A stretch of DNA of 64,000 bases from JBBARC01 sp040400005 (lineage in GTDB: Bacteria; Pseudomonadota; Alphaproteobacteria; Acetobacterales; Acetobacteraceae), in the NCBI GenBank assembly GCA_040400005.1, contig JBBARC010000006.1, positions 1 to 64,000 on the forward strand, given 5' to 3'. Every line of letters begins with the position of its first letter. Within the stretch, counting starts at the first letter, position 1. The notes beneath the pieces are model-generated. The model was not told the origin of the DNA. It saw nothing but the letters and a program-made list of their open reading frames with translations, and made no database searches. A program made the translations under genes and the position numbers. Positions 41,970-50,353 of this stretch are shown piece by piece.

Positions 41970-42533
41970 ATGCAACGATATCGCCGTAACTTATTGGATG
42001 GTGGGACATATTTTTTCACCGTCAACCTGCTGGATCGATCAAGCCGTCTTTTGGTCGAGGAGATAGCGTTGCTGCGGGCGGCGGTTAAGATCACGCGGGC
42101 GCGTTTGCCGTTTCAGATTGATGCCTGGGTCGTGCTGCCGGACCACATGCATTGCCTGTGGACCTTGCCGCCGAACGACGCGGATTATGCTGCCCGCTGG
42201 CGCATGCTCAAATCATGCTTTTCACGCGCGATCCCCCGTTATCCGCCAATCACTCCACCGGTCAGTGCCAGCCGCGCCAGCAAAGGCGAGCGTGGTATCT
42301 GGCAACGCCGTTTTTGGGAACACACTATCCGTGATGACCGTGATTACACGGCTCACCTGGACTATATCCATTTCAATCCGGTAAAACATGGATTGGTGAC
42401 GGAGGTGGCTGCCTGGGCGCACTCATCCTTCCACCGTTGCGTAGCGAGCGGGCTTTATCCCACAGTATGGGACGGTGGTGGAGCCGAGCTTGCTGAGGTG
42501 GGCGAGCGGGTGTTTGAGGCCCGCCTCCGCTAA
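41970..42533 (+). CDS. REP-associated tyrosine transposase (RAYT)
   Basis: The 187-residue protein is a single-domain Y1 transposase. It contains the metal-binding HuH motif in LPDHMHCLW, the RAYT signature WQRRFWEHTIRDD, and the segment YTAHLDYIHFNPVKHGLV, which carries the catalytic tyrosine helix. RAYTs cut single-stranded DNA at REP sequences and are thought to have spread them; they do not mobilise themselves like IS200. The gene is directly preceded by a REP array of six copies, as expected, and related REPs lie at 2.5, 4.0 and 12.4 kb. The region upstream is richer in A and T than the neighbouring genes. Confidence 0.93.
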   Translation: MQRYRRNLLDGGTYFFTVNLLDRSSRLLVEEIALLRAAVKITRARLPFQIDAWVVLPDHMHCLWTLPPNDADYAARWRMLKSCFSRAIPRYPPITPPVSASRASKGERGIWQRRFWEHTIRDDRDYTAHLDYIHFNPVKHGLVTEVAAWAHSSFHRCVASGLYPTVWDGGGAELAEVGERVFEARLR

Positions 42534-42549
42534 CGGTGGGGCACACTGT

Positions 42550-43734
42550 TCACGCGGCAACCCGGGTTTGCTGGTGGTGCTGCGCCAGCGCCTGCGCCAC
42601 CGACGCCGCCACGTGCTGTGCCGAGATTTGCCAGCGTGCGGTTTGCAAGGCAGGGCCGAGATCGGGCCAGGGCCGCAGGGCGCGGCCGAGGACGCAATCG
42701 TAATCTAGCCCGGCCAAAGCGGCCAAATGGCGGTAGCGCCAATCGACACACGCATCCATCAGCAATTCCACGACAATGGTGCCAGGCCGGGCAAAGCCAA
42801 GGTTGGCCAGGGCCGCGCCATGCGGGGCGATGATCGCCTCCGCCCCGCGAAACAGCCGCACCTGGTCGGCCAGCGAGAGGGTTTCTGGCCGCACTACGCG
42901 AAAGCCTAACGGGGCGAGCGTTGCGATGAGATCATCTTCGTTGAGCAGCAGGCGTTGGGCGGCCGGCCCGCGGGCGAGGATGATGCGGGTGGGGAAGCGG
43001 CCGGGGGCGGGGGCGACGTTGGCGGAAATACGGCGGTAAAATTCCAGCACGCACGGGTGCGGTGCGCTATCGCCCGTGACTGATAGGGGCAGGATCAAGG
43101 TTTCTATGCGCAGGGTTTCGTGATCATGCACCATACGCGGCAAAACGCTGGGTGGCAGATCGAGCAAGCCCCAACTGTCGGCCGGCATGGCAAGCCCGGC
43201 GGGGATCAACACCGTGGTGGTTTCGGCCAGATAGTTTTCCGGCACTTGGGTGATGCGGGCCAGCCCGCCCAACAGGGCTTGCGCGTAGTTGCTGGCAGCA
43301 CCGGTGAGTAACGATACGTGCACGCCGGGCAGTTTGGTGATGGCGCCCGGGGTTAGGCGAATGTCTTTGGCGAGGGTTTCGTAATGATGCTGTTTAGGCT
43401 GCGTGTGCGCCAAAGTTTCGCTGATCGCCGCACCGCCGACGCCGATAATACCGGCCGAGCTGTGCAGCAGCACATCGTGCAGCACAAACAAAGGTGGCGC
43501 ATAACTATGATAGGCCGGCCAATGGCCACAGCCCTGTTCGGGGTATTCGCGCACCGGCCAAACATCGAAAAAAGCAGCCCCGGTGCGTAACGGCGGCATG
43601 GCAATGCGGGCCGGGCCTAGTGATTGCACATGGCGCACCACCGGCCCGGCATTGGCTGGGCGCGCCACCAAAGATTCAATCGGCTGCGGCCGCAACAGTA
43701 AACCGGCCTGATGTGATCCCGCCTGACCCTGCAT
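42550..43734 (-). CDS. Glycosyltransferase family 61 protein
   Basis: The 394-residue protein matches GT61/DUF563: a C-terminal segment VRLFRGAEAIIAPHGAALANLGFARPGTIVVELL carries the HGA motif, and earlier it has RIILARGPAAQRLLLNEDDL. GT61 enzymes transfer xylose or other sugars and occur in bacterial surface-glycan loci. There is no signal peptide. It stops 16 bp from the RAYT stop, convergent. Together with the methyltransferase/glycosyltransferase fusions at 18-24 kb and the TPR glycosyltransferase at 57 kb, it indicates a strong surface-glycan theme. Confidence 0.83.
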   Translation of the reverse strand: MQGQAGSHQAGLLLRPQPIESLVARPANAGPVVRHVQSLGPARIAMPPLRTGAAFFDVWPVREYPEQGCGHWPAYHSYAPPLFVLHDVLLHSSAGIIGVGGAAISETLAHTQPKQHHYETLAKDIRLTPGAITKLPGVHVSLLTGAASNYAQALLGGLARITQVPENYLAETTTVLIPAGLAMPADSWGLLDLPPSVLPRMVHDHETLRIETLILPLSVTGDSAPHPCVLEFYRRISANVAPAPGRFPTRIILARGPAAQRLLLNEDDLIATLAPLGFRVVRPETLSLADQVRLFRGAEAIIAPHGAALANLGFARPGTIVVELLMDACVDWRYRHLAALAGLDYDCVLGRALRPWPDLGPALQTARWQISAQHVAASVAQALAQHHQQTRVAA

Positions 43735-43781
43735 GCCCTACCCCCAATGGTTGCGCGCAGCAACCACAGGGCAACGGCGGC

Positions 43782-44330
43782 TTAAACCAAGCGCAGAAAG
43801 CTCAGCCGGCCGGCCCCGTGGGCGCGTTCGGCTAACAATAGGCATGAAGTGTTAACGAATTCAACTCGTCCGGTTTCCGCAACAATCAGGCCGCCCGCAG
43901 CAATGCCCCCCGCCGCCACCAAATGCGCCAAAGCCCGCGTCACCAAATCGCCGCCATAAGGGGGATCAAGAAATACCAGGGAGCTTGCCAACAGCGGCCG
44001 CAATTTGAAAAAATCGCCCGCCAGAACCCGCGCCGCCGCCCCCGCCCCACACGCCGCTATGTTCTGGCCCAACACTGCCAACGCCGCACGATCCTGCTCA
44101 ATAAACACAACGCTGGCAGCACCGCGCGATAAAGCCTCCAGCCCCATCGCCCCGGTGCCAGCAAACCCATCGAGCACGCTCGCCCCCTCAATCACATCCC
44201 GCCCACCCCAAGGCGCATGCACTATCATATCAAACGCCGCCTGCCGCAGCCGCACCGATGACGGCCGCGTCGTCTCCCCCACCGGCGCGGCCAACGCCCG
44301 CCCCCGCCATTTGCCGGCGATGATGCGCAT
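43782..44330 (-). CDS. rsmD: 16S rRNA (guanine-966-N2)-methyltransferase RsmD
   Basis: The 182-residue protein has the start MRIIAGKWRGRALAAP, RPSSVRLRQAAFDMI, the SAM-binding LDGFAGTGAMGLEALSRGA and the active-site LDPPYGG (DPPY). It methylates G966 of 16S rRNA. It lies between the GT61 gene and rluB, on the same strand as rluB, separated from it by a nested hairpin element. rsmD and rluB are neighbours in many alphaproteobacteria. Confidence 0.95.
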   Translation of the reverse strand: MRIIAGKWRGRALAAPVGETTRPSSVRLRQAAFDMIVHAPWGGRDVIEGASVLDGFAGTGAMGLEALSRGAASVVFIEQDRAALAVLGQNIAACGAGAAARVLAGDFFKLRPLLASSLVFLDPPYGGDLVTRALAHLVAAGGIAAGGLIVAETGRVEFVNTSCLLLAERAHGAGRLSFLRLV

Positions 44331-44339
44331 TAGGAGAAA

Positions 44340-44485
44340 GCCAAGGAAGAACCTTCTTTTTCTGAAGAAAAAGAAGCAAAAAGACTTTTAATACGCTGGG
44401 CCTGGCGAACTCGGTGGCATGGAAGCCCCTGGCCCAGCATTATAAAAGTCTTTTGCTTCTTTTCTTCAGAAAAGAAGATCCTTAA
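44340..44485. repeat. Full-length nested hairpin element (AGAAAAAG family)
   Basis: CTTCTTTTTCTGAAGAAAAAGAAGC...AAAAGACTTTTAATACGCTGGGCC on the left and GGCCCAGCATTATAAAAGTCTTTTGCTTC...TCTTCAGAAAAGAAG on the right form a 145-bp inverted repeat around the loop GAACTCGGTGGCATGGAAGC. It separates rsmD and rluB, which are codirectional. Confidence 0.88.
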
Positions 44486-44493
44486 CCTTCCCT

Positions 44494-45342
44494 TCATTCT
44501 GTAACTTTATCCGCCCCAGCTACAATACTACCAAGCTGTTCGCGGATAACTTTGGGTTGCACTTCGGCGATTGAGCCGCGTTCTAGGGTGCCTAGCTGGA
44601 AGGGGCCGTAGGCGATGCGGATCAGGCGGGTGACGTGCAGGCCAAGGTGTTGCATGACCCGGCGGATTTCGCGGTTTTTGCCTTCGCGCAGGCCGACGCT
44701 GAGCCAGGCGTTGGCGCCGCGTTTGCTGTCCATTTCGGCTTCGATCGATCCGTAGCGCACCCCTTCGATGATGATACCGCGGGCGAGGTCGGCGAGTTGG
44801 GTGTCGGTTACGTCGCCGTGCACGCGGGCGCGGTAGCGGCGTAGCCAGCCATTGGCGGGCAGTTCGAGCTGGCGGGCCAGGCTGCCATCGTTGGTGAGTA
44901 GCAGTAGGCCTTCGCTGTTAAGATCGAGGCGGCCGACGCTGACCACGCGGCCCATTTCGGCGGGGAGTTTTTGAAATACTGTGTCGCGGCCTTGCGGGTC
45001 GCGGTGGGTGGTGACCAGGCCTGCGGGTTTGTGGTAGCGGAATAGGCGGGCGCGGCCGGGGGCGCCGATGATTTTACCATCGAATTGGACAACGTCGGCG
45101 GCCGTTACGTGGGCTGAGGGGTGCTCGACGATTTTACCGTTGAGGCGCACGCGGCGTTCGGCGATGAGTTTTTCGGCATCACGCCGGCTGGCGACACCGG
45201 CATGGGCGAGCCATTTGGCGATGCGTTCGCCGGTGTCTGGCAGGGCCAATGCTTCGGGGGCGGCATCTTCGGCGCTGATCGGGGCGTTGGCGCCGGTGTC
45301 CCCCATGCTAAAATCGTCGTCGTCGGTGTCGGGGTTGGTCAT
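44494..45342 (-). CDS. rluB: 23S/16S rRNA pseudouridine synthase, RluB/RsuA family
   Basis: The 282-residue protein has an S4-like RNA-binding start (ERIAKWLAHAGVASRRDAEKLIAERRVRLNG) and the catalytic motif GRLDLNSEGLLLLTNDG with the aspartate, then REGKNREIRRVMQHLGLHVTRLIRIAYGPF. It makes pseudouridine in ribosomal RNA; RluB (23S) is the likely type but RsuA cannot be excluded by eye. Its start overlaps the stop of the amidotransferase gene (ATGA at 45339-45342). Confidence 0.92.
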   Translation of the reverse strand: MTNPDTDDDDFSMGDTGANAPISAEDAAPEALALPDTGERIAKWLAHAGVASRRDAEKLIAERRVRLNGKIVEHPSAHVTAADVVQFDGKIIGAPGRARLFRYHKPAGLVTTHRDPQGRDTVFQKLPAEMGRVVSVGRLDLNSEGLLLLTNDGSLARQLELPANGWLRRYRARVHGDVTDTQLADLARGIIIEGVRYGSIEAEMDSKRGANAWLSVGLREGKNREIRRVMQHLGLHVTRLIRIAYGPFQLGTLERGSIAEVQPKVIREQLGSIVAGADKVTE

Positions 45343-46076
45343 GAGCGGGCAGCCTCTATCAGGGCCGCGAAGATCGCACGGTCACCGGGGTCGATAAAAT
45401 ATTCGGGGTGCCACTGCACGCCCAGGCAAAAGCGGTGGGCCGGGCTTTCCAGCCCTTCGATCACCCCATCTGGGGCGTGGGCGTTGATGATGCCGCGTCC
45501 CGCCGTGGCGATGGCCTGGTGGTGGGCGGAATTGACCCGCATGGTGGCACTGCCGACGATGCGGTGCAGCAGGGTGTTGGGGGTGACGTGCACGGTGTGG
45601 CCGGCTTCGGTGCGCGGGTTGGGCTGTTCGTGTTCCAGGGCGCCGGCAATCTCATCGGGGATGTGCTGCACCAGCGTGCCGCCTAGCACCACGGCGAGCA
45701 ACTGTTCGCCACCGCAGATGCCGAGGATAGGCATGTTGCGGGCCAGTGCCCCCTGGGTGAGTGCCAGTTCGGCGGCGGTGCGGCCTTCCTTTAAGGTGAC
45801 CGTTGCGTGGGTGTCGGGCGCGCCATACAGGGTGGGATCGACATCAAAAGCGCCGCCGGTGATGACCAGGGCGTCGATCGCGTCCAGCATATCGGGCGCC
45901 AGATCGGCGTGGTGGGGCAGGGCTATCGGCACACCGCCAACGGCCGCAATCGCCTCGGCGTAATTGGCGCGCAGGGCATACCAGGGCGAGCCTGACCAGC
46001 CGCCGGCGGGTTCGGCATCCAAGGTGACGCCGATCAGGGGTTTGCGTGTGCGCATGCTGTGTGTGGTAGGGGGCAT
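45339..46076 (-). CDS. Class-I glutamine amidotransferase, PuuD-like gamma-glutamyl-GABA hydrolase
   Basis: The protein fits the PuuD/peptidase C26 family: KPLIGVTLDAE, the nucleophile elbow LGICGGEQLLAVVLGGTL, and the catalytic His-Glu in GVQWHPEYF. It hydrolyses gamma-glutamyl amides; in E. coli PuuD works in putrescine breakdown, but no put or puu partner is near. The cysteine loop reads CGGEQ where PuuD has CRGMQ, a small difference in the oxyanion region. The start at 46076 (MPPTTHS) or 46055 (MRTRKPL) is undecided; the frame to 46136 would run into the divergent tadA start. Confidence 0.82.
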   Translation of the reverse strand: MPPTTHSMRTRKPLIGVTLDAEPAGGWSGSPWYALRANYAEAIAAVGGVPIALPHHADLAPDMLDAIDALVITGGAFDVDPTLYGAPDTHATVTLKEGRTAAELALTQGALARNMPILGICGGEQLLAVVLGGTLVQHIPDEIAGALEHEQPNPRTEAGHTVHVTPNTLLHRIVGSATMRVNSAHHQAIATAGRGIINAHAPDGVIEGLESPAHRFCLGVQWHPEYFIDPGDRAIFAALIEAARS

Positions 46077-46109
46077 AGGCGAGCCTGAGCAAGAGGAAAG
46101 CGGATTTTG

Positions 46110-46559
46110 GTGAACGATGCGGCAGCAATGGCCCACGCTTTAGACCAGGCGAGGATGGCAGCTTCCCGCGGTGAAGTGCCGGTGGGGGCCGTGGTAATCG
46201 CGCCAGATGGCACCATGCTGGCCGCCAGCGGCAACCAAGTAGAAGCCGATTGCGATGCGGCGGGGCATGCCGAAATGCACGTTTTGCGCGCGGCGGCCGC
46301 CCGGCGAGGGTCGCCCCGGCTGATTGGCTGCTCGTTATTCGTGACGCTAGAACCCTGCCCGATGTGTGCCGCCGCGGCATCGCTGTTTCGGGTTGGGCGC
46401 ATCGTGTTTGGCGCCTACGACCCCAAAGGCGGCGGCATAGACCACGGCCCGCGCGTGTTCGACGCCCCCGGCTGCCTGCACAAACCCGAAATTATCGGCG
46501 GCGTGCGGGAGCAGGAATGTGGGGAATTATTGAAGATGTTTTTTAAAGGATTAAGGTGA
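46110..46559 (+). CDS. tadA: tRNA adenosine(34) deaminase TadA
   Basis: The protein has the deaminase motifs HAEMHVL (His and catalytic Glu) and PCPMCAAA (two zinc cysteines), with the N-terminal helix ALDQARMAASRGEVPVGAVV. It converts A34 of tRNA-Arg to inosine, and is essential in most bacteria. The GTG at 46110 has GAGGAAAG about ten bases upstream and is preferred; a TTG at 46107 is adjacent. It faces rpmB across the nested hairpin at 46560-46705. It is divergent from the PuuD-like gene. Confidence 0.93.
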   Translation: MNDAAAMAHALDQARMAASRGEVPVGAVVIAPDGTMLAASGNQVEADCDAAGHAEMHVLRAAAARRGSPRLIGCSLFVTLEPCPMCAAAASLFRVGRIVFGAYDPKGGGIDHGPRVFDAPGCLHKPEIIGGVREQECGELLKMFFKGLR

Positions 46560-46705
46560 AGGCAAAGAATTTTCTTTTTCTGAAGAAAAAGAAACAAAAA
46601 GACTTTTATTATGTTGGGTCGGAGGTCGCGGTGGCGGCGGTGCCTCAGGCCCAGCGTTATAAAAGTCTTTTGCTTCTTTTCTTCAGAAAAGAAGGTTCTT
46701 CCTTA
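46560..46705. repeat. Full-length nested hairpin between convergent tadA and rpmB
   Basis: The same layout as at 44340: TTTTCTTTTTCTGAAGAAAAAGAAAC...AAAAGACTTTTATTATG on the left, and GTTATAAAAGTCTTTTGCTTC...TCTTCAGAAAAGAAG on the right. In this position it can serve as a two-way terminator for tadA and rpmB. Confidence 0.88.
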
Positions 46706-46707
46706 AC

Positions 46708-47004
46708 TTAAACCGCAACCCGAGCGACATTAGCGCGCAGTACGCGGCGCTTCAGGGCTTGGGCTTCTTCGGGCAGGCGCCGGTTGGGCGTGCTGAGCAG
46801 GAAGGCATCGAGGCCGCCGTTGTGTTCGATGGTGCGCAGCGCACGGGTGCACAGGCGCATGCGGACCGAGGTGCCGAGCGAGTCGGACAGCACCGAGACG
46901 TCCTGCAAATTGGGCAGGAAGCGGCGGCGGGTTTTGTTGTTGGCGTGGCTGACGTTGTTACCGCTCAGCACGCCTTTGCCGGTGATCTGGCAGCGGCGGG
47001 ACAT
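46708..47004 (-). CDS. rpmB: 50S ribosomal protein L28
   Basis: The 98-residue protein starts MSRRCQITGKGVLSGNNVSHANNKTRRRF, the L28 N-terminus, and ends with RALRTIEHNGGLDAFLL...LKRRVLRANVARV as in alphaproteobacterial L28. It is a structural protein of the large ribosomal subunit. The start at 47004 is clear. About 220 bp upstream to the next gene have no obvious feature apart from its promoter. Confidence 0.97.
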   Translation of the reverse strand: MSRRCQITGKGVLSGNNVSHANNKTRRRFLPNLQDVSVLSDSLGTSVRMRLCTRALRTIEHNGGLDAFLLSTPNRRLPEEAQALKRRVLRANVARVAV

Positions 47005-47224
47005 GGAACCATCCTTAGAACTGGGCCCGGCGCTTACGCGTGGGCAAAAGCAATTAGCGCGGGTGGGTCCCGCGCTTGAGAGAGGGCGGTGTATGGGCAA
47101 GTGCGGCGGTTACGTCAAGCTGGTGGCGGCGATTTTTGGGTGGTGTGTGAGGGGAATAAAGCTGGACGGGGCGCGTCATTAGCGGTGGTGTGGCGGGCGT
47201 TATGTGGCTTTGGGGGAAAGCGTT

Positions 47225-48739
47225 GTGCGGTTAGGGATTTTGGCGGCTGGGTTGGCATTGGTGGCGGGTCCCGTTTTGGCTGGCACTTGGGCGAATGGCG
47301 GCAATACCGCGCAGGACCGCCGGGCAAGCTTAGAGACCACCATAAGTGTGGCGAATGTGGCGACACTTACGCCGGCCTGGGTGGCGACCATGGCGGGGGA
47401 TGTGTCGGCCACCCCGACTATTGTGGGTGATGCGGTGTTTGTCACCGATTGGGGCGGCTATGTTTACCGCTTAAGTGCCGCCACGGGGGCTGTGGTGTGG
47501 AAGGTGAAGCTTGCCGATATCACTGGGCGGGCGGCATCGTTTTCGCGCAATTCCCCGGCGGTGGGGCCCAAAACGGTGATTTTGGGCGATCAGGCGGCGG
47601 GCGCGCTGGTGGCGTTGGATCGCGGCACCGGCAAATTGGTGTGGCAAACACTGGTGGATGCGCACCCGGAGGCGATTATTACCGCGTCCCCGGTGATTGC
47701 CGGCGGTAAGATTTTTGTGGGCGTTGCCAGCAACGAAGAATTGGCCACCGCCAACCCGGCTTACGTGCCGAGCTTTCGCGGCAGTGTGGCGGCGGTGGAT
47801 TTGGCCAGCGGCACAGTTTTGTGGCGGTTTATGACTGCCCCGGTGGGCTATACCGGGGCGGCGGTTTGGGGCACCACGCCTGCGGTGGATACCGCGCATG
47901 GGCTGGTTTATGTTGGCACCGGCAATAATTACACGGTGCCGGCTGCTGTTGCACGCTGCCTGAACGCGGCACCGGCCACGCCGGATTTGTGTTTGGCGGG
48001 GAATGACTGGGTGGATGCGGTGCTGGCATTGGACACCGCCACCGGCGCGCTGGTGTGGGGGCACCGGGTGCAAGGGCCGGATGCTTGGAACGTGAATTGT
48101 GTGTTCGGGCGGCCGGCCTGTGTGGCGCCGGTGGGGCCGGATTATGATTTTGGCAGCGGTGCTAATCTGTATGCGGTGGGGCCCGATGCCACCCACACCG
48201 CCGGCCGGCGGTTTGTTGGCATTGGCCAAAAAAGCGGGGTTTACCGGGCGTTTAACCCCGATGATGGCACGTTGTTATGGGCAACCCAGGTGGGGCCTGG
48301 CAGTAAATTTGGCGGCATCCAATGGGGCACCGCCACCGACAGCCTGCGTATTTACGTGCCGATTTGTAACGACGATCGCAAACCCTATGCCCTGCCCAAT
48401 GGCACGGTGGTGAGCGCGGGATCCTGGGCGGGGTTGGACGCTCGGCGCGGGCATATTCTGTGGCAGGTGCCGGCAACCGGGGTGGATGCCAATGGGCTGC
48501 CGGCGCGCGCCTTTGCGCCGGTGAGTGTGACCAACGGGGTGATGTTTGGCGGGTCGAGTAGCGGCGACATGGTGGCGCTGGATGCCGCAACCGGTGCCAC
48601 TTTGTGGCGGTTTGCCGCTGGTGCCACCGTTGCCGGCGGGCCAGCCATTGCCGGCGGCACGGTGGTGTGGGGCAGCGGTTACAGCCATTTTGGCATCGGC
48701 ACGCCGGGCACCAAATTATACGGTTTTCGCCTGAAGTAA
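47225..48739 (+). CDS. PQQ-binding-like beta-propeller protein, secreted
   Basis: The product has a signal peptide (LGILAAGLALVAGPVLAGTW) followed by repeated blades with the tryptophan-docking pattern of quinoprotein dehydrogenases: ALDRGTGKLVWQTLVD, VDLASGTVLWRF, ALDTATGALVWGHRV, LDAATGATLWRF. It resembles polyvinyl-alcohol dehydrogenase-like propellers but lacks a heme-c domain. It could be a PQQ-dependent alcohol oxidase or a PQQ-free propeller. Cysteines occur in WNVNCVFGRPACVAPVGPDYDFG. The GTG at 47225 is preferred since GGGGGAAAG lies just upstream and it gives a clean signal peptide; the GTG at 47204 would add seven residues. No pqq genes are in view. Confidence 0.82.
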   Translation: MRLGILAAGLALVAGPVLAGTWANGGNTAQDRRASLETTISVANVATLTPAWVATMAGDVSATPTIVGDAVFVTDWGGYVYRLSAATGAVVWKVKLADITGRAASFSRNSPAVGPKTVILGDQAAGALVALDRGTGKLVWQTLVDAHPEAIITASPVIAGGKIFVGVASNEELATANPAYVPSFRGSVAAVDLASGTVLWRFMTAPVGYTGAAVWGTTPAVDTAHGLVYVGTGNNYTVPAAVARCLNAAPATPDLCLAGNDWVDAVLALDTATGALVWGHRVQGPDAWNVNCVFGRPACVAPVGPDYDFGSGANLYAVGPDATHTAGRRFVGIGQKSGVYRAFNPDDGTLLWATQVGPGSKFGGIQWGTATDSLRIYVPICNDDRKPYALPNGTVVSAGSWAGLDARRGHILWQVPATGVDANGLPARAFAPVSVTNGVMFGGSSSGDMVALDAATGATLWRFAAGATVAGGPAIAGGTVVWGSGYSHFGIGTPGTKLYGFRLK

Positions 48740-48844
48740 GGTTTTACGCCGGCGTGAGGTTGCGTTAGGCGCTGTCTGTGGCAAACCATACCCCAAGCGC
48801 TGCAGGATCGTGGCGCAGGGACGGACAAAGGGGCGGCAAGGGCA

Positions 48845-49561
48845 GTGTTTCAACCCGAAAAAGGGCGCGAAAACCCGGTTATTCGCCGGGCGATTGACCT
48901 TTACCATCAATCTGGCATTGCCGTTGTGTTCCATCAGGACACCGTGGAAGTGCGCTTTGCGTCCAACAACAAGCGGTTTTATCCCACCTGGTCGCAGTTT
49001 CTCGATGACGCCGCGGCGATTTTTGGCGACCGGCTGCCCGGTGGGTCCGGCGCCGGCACCACGCTGGATGCCGATGCGTCCGCGAAGGATGGGGCAAAAG
49101 ATGGGGCCGGCAAAGATGATGCGCCCAAGGTGAGCAACACCGACCCCAACCCCGAACGCGCCGCCAAGGATGAAGCCGCCGCCGCCGCGATTGCCGCCGC
49201 CGAAGCGGCCGCGGTGACTGACACGCCGGCCGCCCCGGCAACGCCTGAAGAGCAACTGCGCGCGCTAAAACGCGAAGTGAAACTGCTTAAACGCGCCATA
49301 AAAGTGGTGGGTATGCAGCGCGAGGAGTGGGAGCGCGAGGCGGTTACTTCGCGTGAGGCGCTGGAAACCGCGCGCGAAGATATGCGCACCATGGCGCAAA
49401 ACCGCACCGCATCGAACGGCACCGATCGGTACCGGCAGTTGCGCCAAACCATTGTGCGCAGGCTGCACCCGGATGTGCCCGGCACGCCGGACGAAAAACG
49501 GGTGCGCGAGACGCTGTTCAAGCAAATCTGGAAAGAAGTGGAGCATTTGGACCGCCAATAA
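48845..49561 (+). CDS. Coiled-coil protein with C-terminal J-like HPD segment
   Basis: The 238-residue protein starts at a GTG. An N-terminal part (NPVIRRAIDLYHQSGIAVVFHQDTVEVRFASNNKRFYPTWSQFLDDAAA) is followed by an alanine- and acid-rich low-complexity stretch. A long helix (EEQLRALKREVKLLKRAIKVVGMQREEWEREAV...) then leads to YRQLRQTIVRRLHPDVPGTPDEKRV, which resembles helix II, the HPD loop and helix III of a J-domain. A complete J-domain would begin with an extra helix I, not evident. HPD in this position suggests stimulation of Hsp70. The gene is monocistronic between the propeller protein and the GFA gene. I do not recognise a named family. Confidence 0.72.
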   Translation: MFQPEKGRENPVIRRAIDLYHQSGIAVVFHQDTVEVRFASNNKRFYPTWSQFLDDAAAIFGDRLPGGSGAGTTLDADASAKDGAKDGAGKDDAPKVSNTDPNPERAAKDEAAAAAIAAAEAAAVTDTPAAPATPEEQLRALKREVKLLKRAIKVVGMQREEWEREAVTSREALETAREDMRTMAQNRTASNGTDRYRQLRQTIVRRLHPDVPGTPDEKRVRETLFKQIWKEVEHLDRQ

Positions 49562-49694
49562 GGGGCGCCCAATAAACCCCGCGGGTTCGGGCTTTACCAA
49601 ATTGGAATGATTATGGTGTGATACACACGCAGGGGTTGCCCTGCGCGCACACGCGCAACCGCCGTGGCGCAAATCCTTTTTTGGGGGGCGGACC

Positions 49695-50117
49695 ATGACC
49701 CATATCGGCGGGTGTTTTTGCGGGGCTGTCGCGATTGAAGTCACCGGCACGCCAGAAGGCATGGGATATTGCCATTGCCGCAGCTGCCGTAGCTGGTCCG
49801 GCGGGCCAGTGAATGCGTTTAGCCTATGGAAACCCGAAGCCGTGCGGGTCACCGCTGGTGCCGAACACATCGCGCGGTTTCAAAAAACACCGCTGAGCGA
49901 ACGCCAATACTGCGCCAAATGTGGCGGCCATTTGCTCACCGATCACCCCACGCTGGGCCTGGTGGACGTGTTCGCCGCCACCATCCCAACCCTGGATTTC
50001 GTGCCCGGTGTGCACGTGAACTACGCCGAAACCGTGCTGCCCATGCGCGACGGCCTGCCCAAACTCCGCGACTTCCCGGCAGAGTTGGGCGGCTCCGGCG
50101 AGGCCATCGCGGAGTAG
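49695..50117 (+). CDS. GFA-family (CENP-V) zinc protein
   Basis: The 140-residue protein has the paired cysteine motifs of the glutathione-dependent formaldehyde-activating/CENP-V family: GGCFCGAVAIEV, GYCHCRSCRSWSGG and QYCAKCGGHL. The fold binds zinc. Most family members have unknown substrates and the assigned glutathione adduct chemistry is not general. It is monocistronic, and its stop is followed directly by the hairpin element at 50118. Confidence 0.85.
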   Translation: MTHIGGCFCGAVAIEVTGTPEGMGYCHCRSCRSWSGGPVNAFSLWKPEAVRVTAGAEHIARFQKTPLSERQYCAKCGGHLLTDHPTLGLVDVFAATIPTLDFVPGVHVNYAETVLPMRDGLPKLRDFPAELGGSGEAIAE

Positions 50118-50353
50118 GGTTGGGGGCGGGGGTTAAGAAAGGAAGGCGAGGGGCTTTGCCCCTTCGATCCCCATTAAAGGCTCGCCTTTAAAATCCTATT
50201 AGTTGGGTTTGGGGGGAAGGGGGCCGACCAGGACCGTTGCCCACATTGTGCTGGCCCCCTTCTCCCCAAACCCAGGTAGTGGGTTCTAAGGGCTTGCCCT
50301 TAGCGGGATCGAAGGGCGGAGCCCTCGCCTTTCTTCCTTACCCCACCCCCAAC
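50118..50353. repeat. GC-rich inverted-repeat element, copy A
   Basis: The left arm AAGAAAGGAAGGCGAGGGGC...TTGCCCCTTCGATCCCC-ATTAAAGGC...GGGTTTGGGG is complementary in register to the right arm CCCCAAACCC...TTAGCGGGATCGAAGGGCGGAGCCCTCGCCTTTCTT. The whole element fits exactly between the GFA and rhodanese stops. A near-identical arm, inverted, lies at 53540-53625. Confidence 0.88.

Noticed and set aside
41970..42533. IS200/IS605 insertion sequence
   Set aside because: The gene has the RAYT signatures, lies beside REP arrays and has no flanking IS ends or tnpB, so it is a domesticated RAYT and not an IS.
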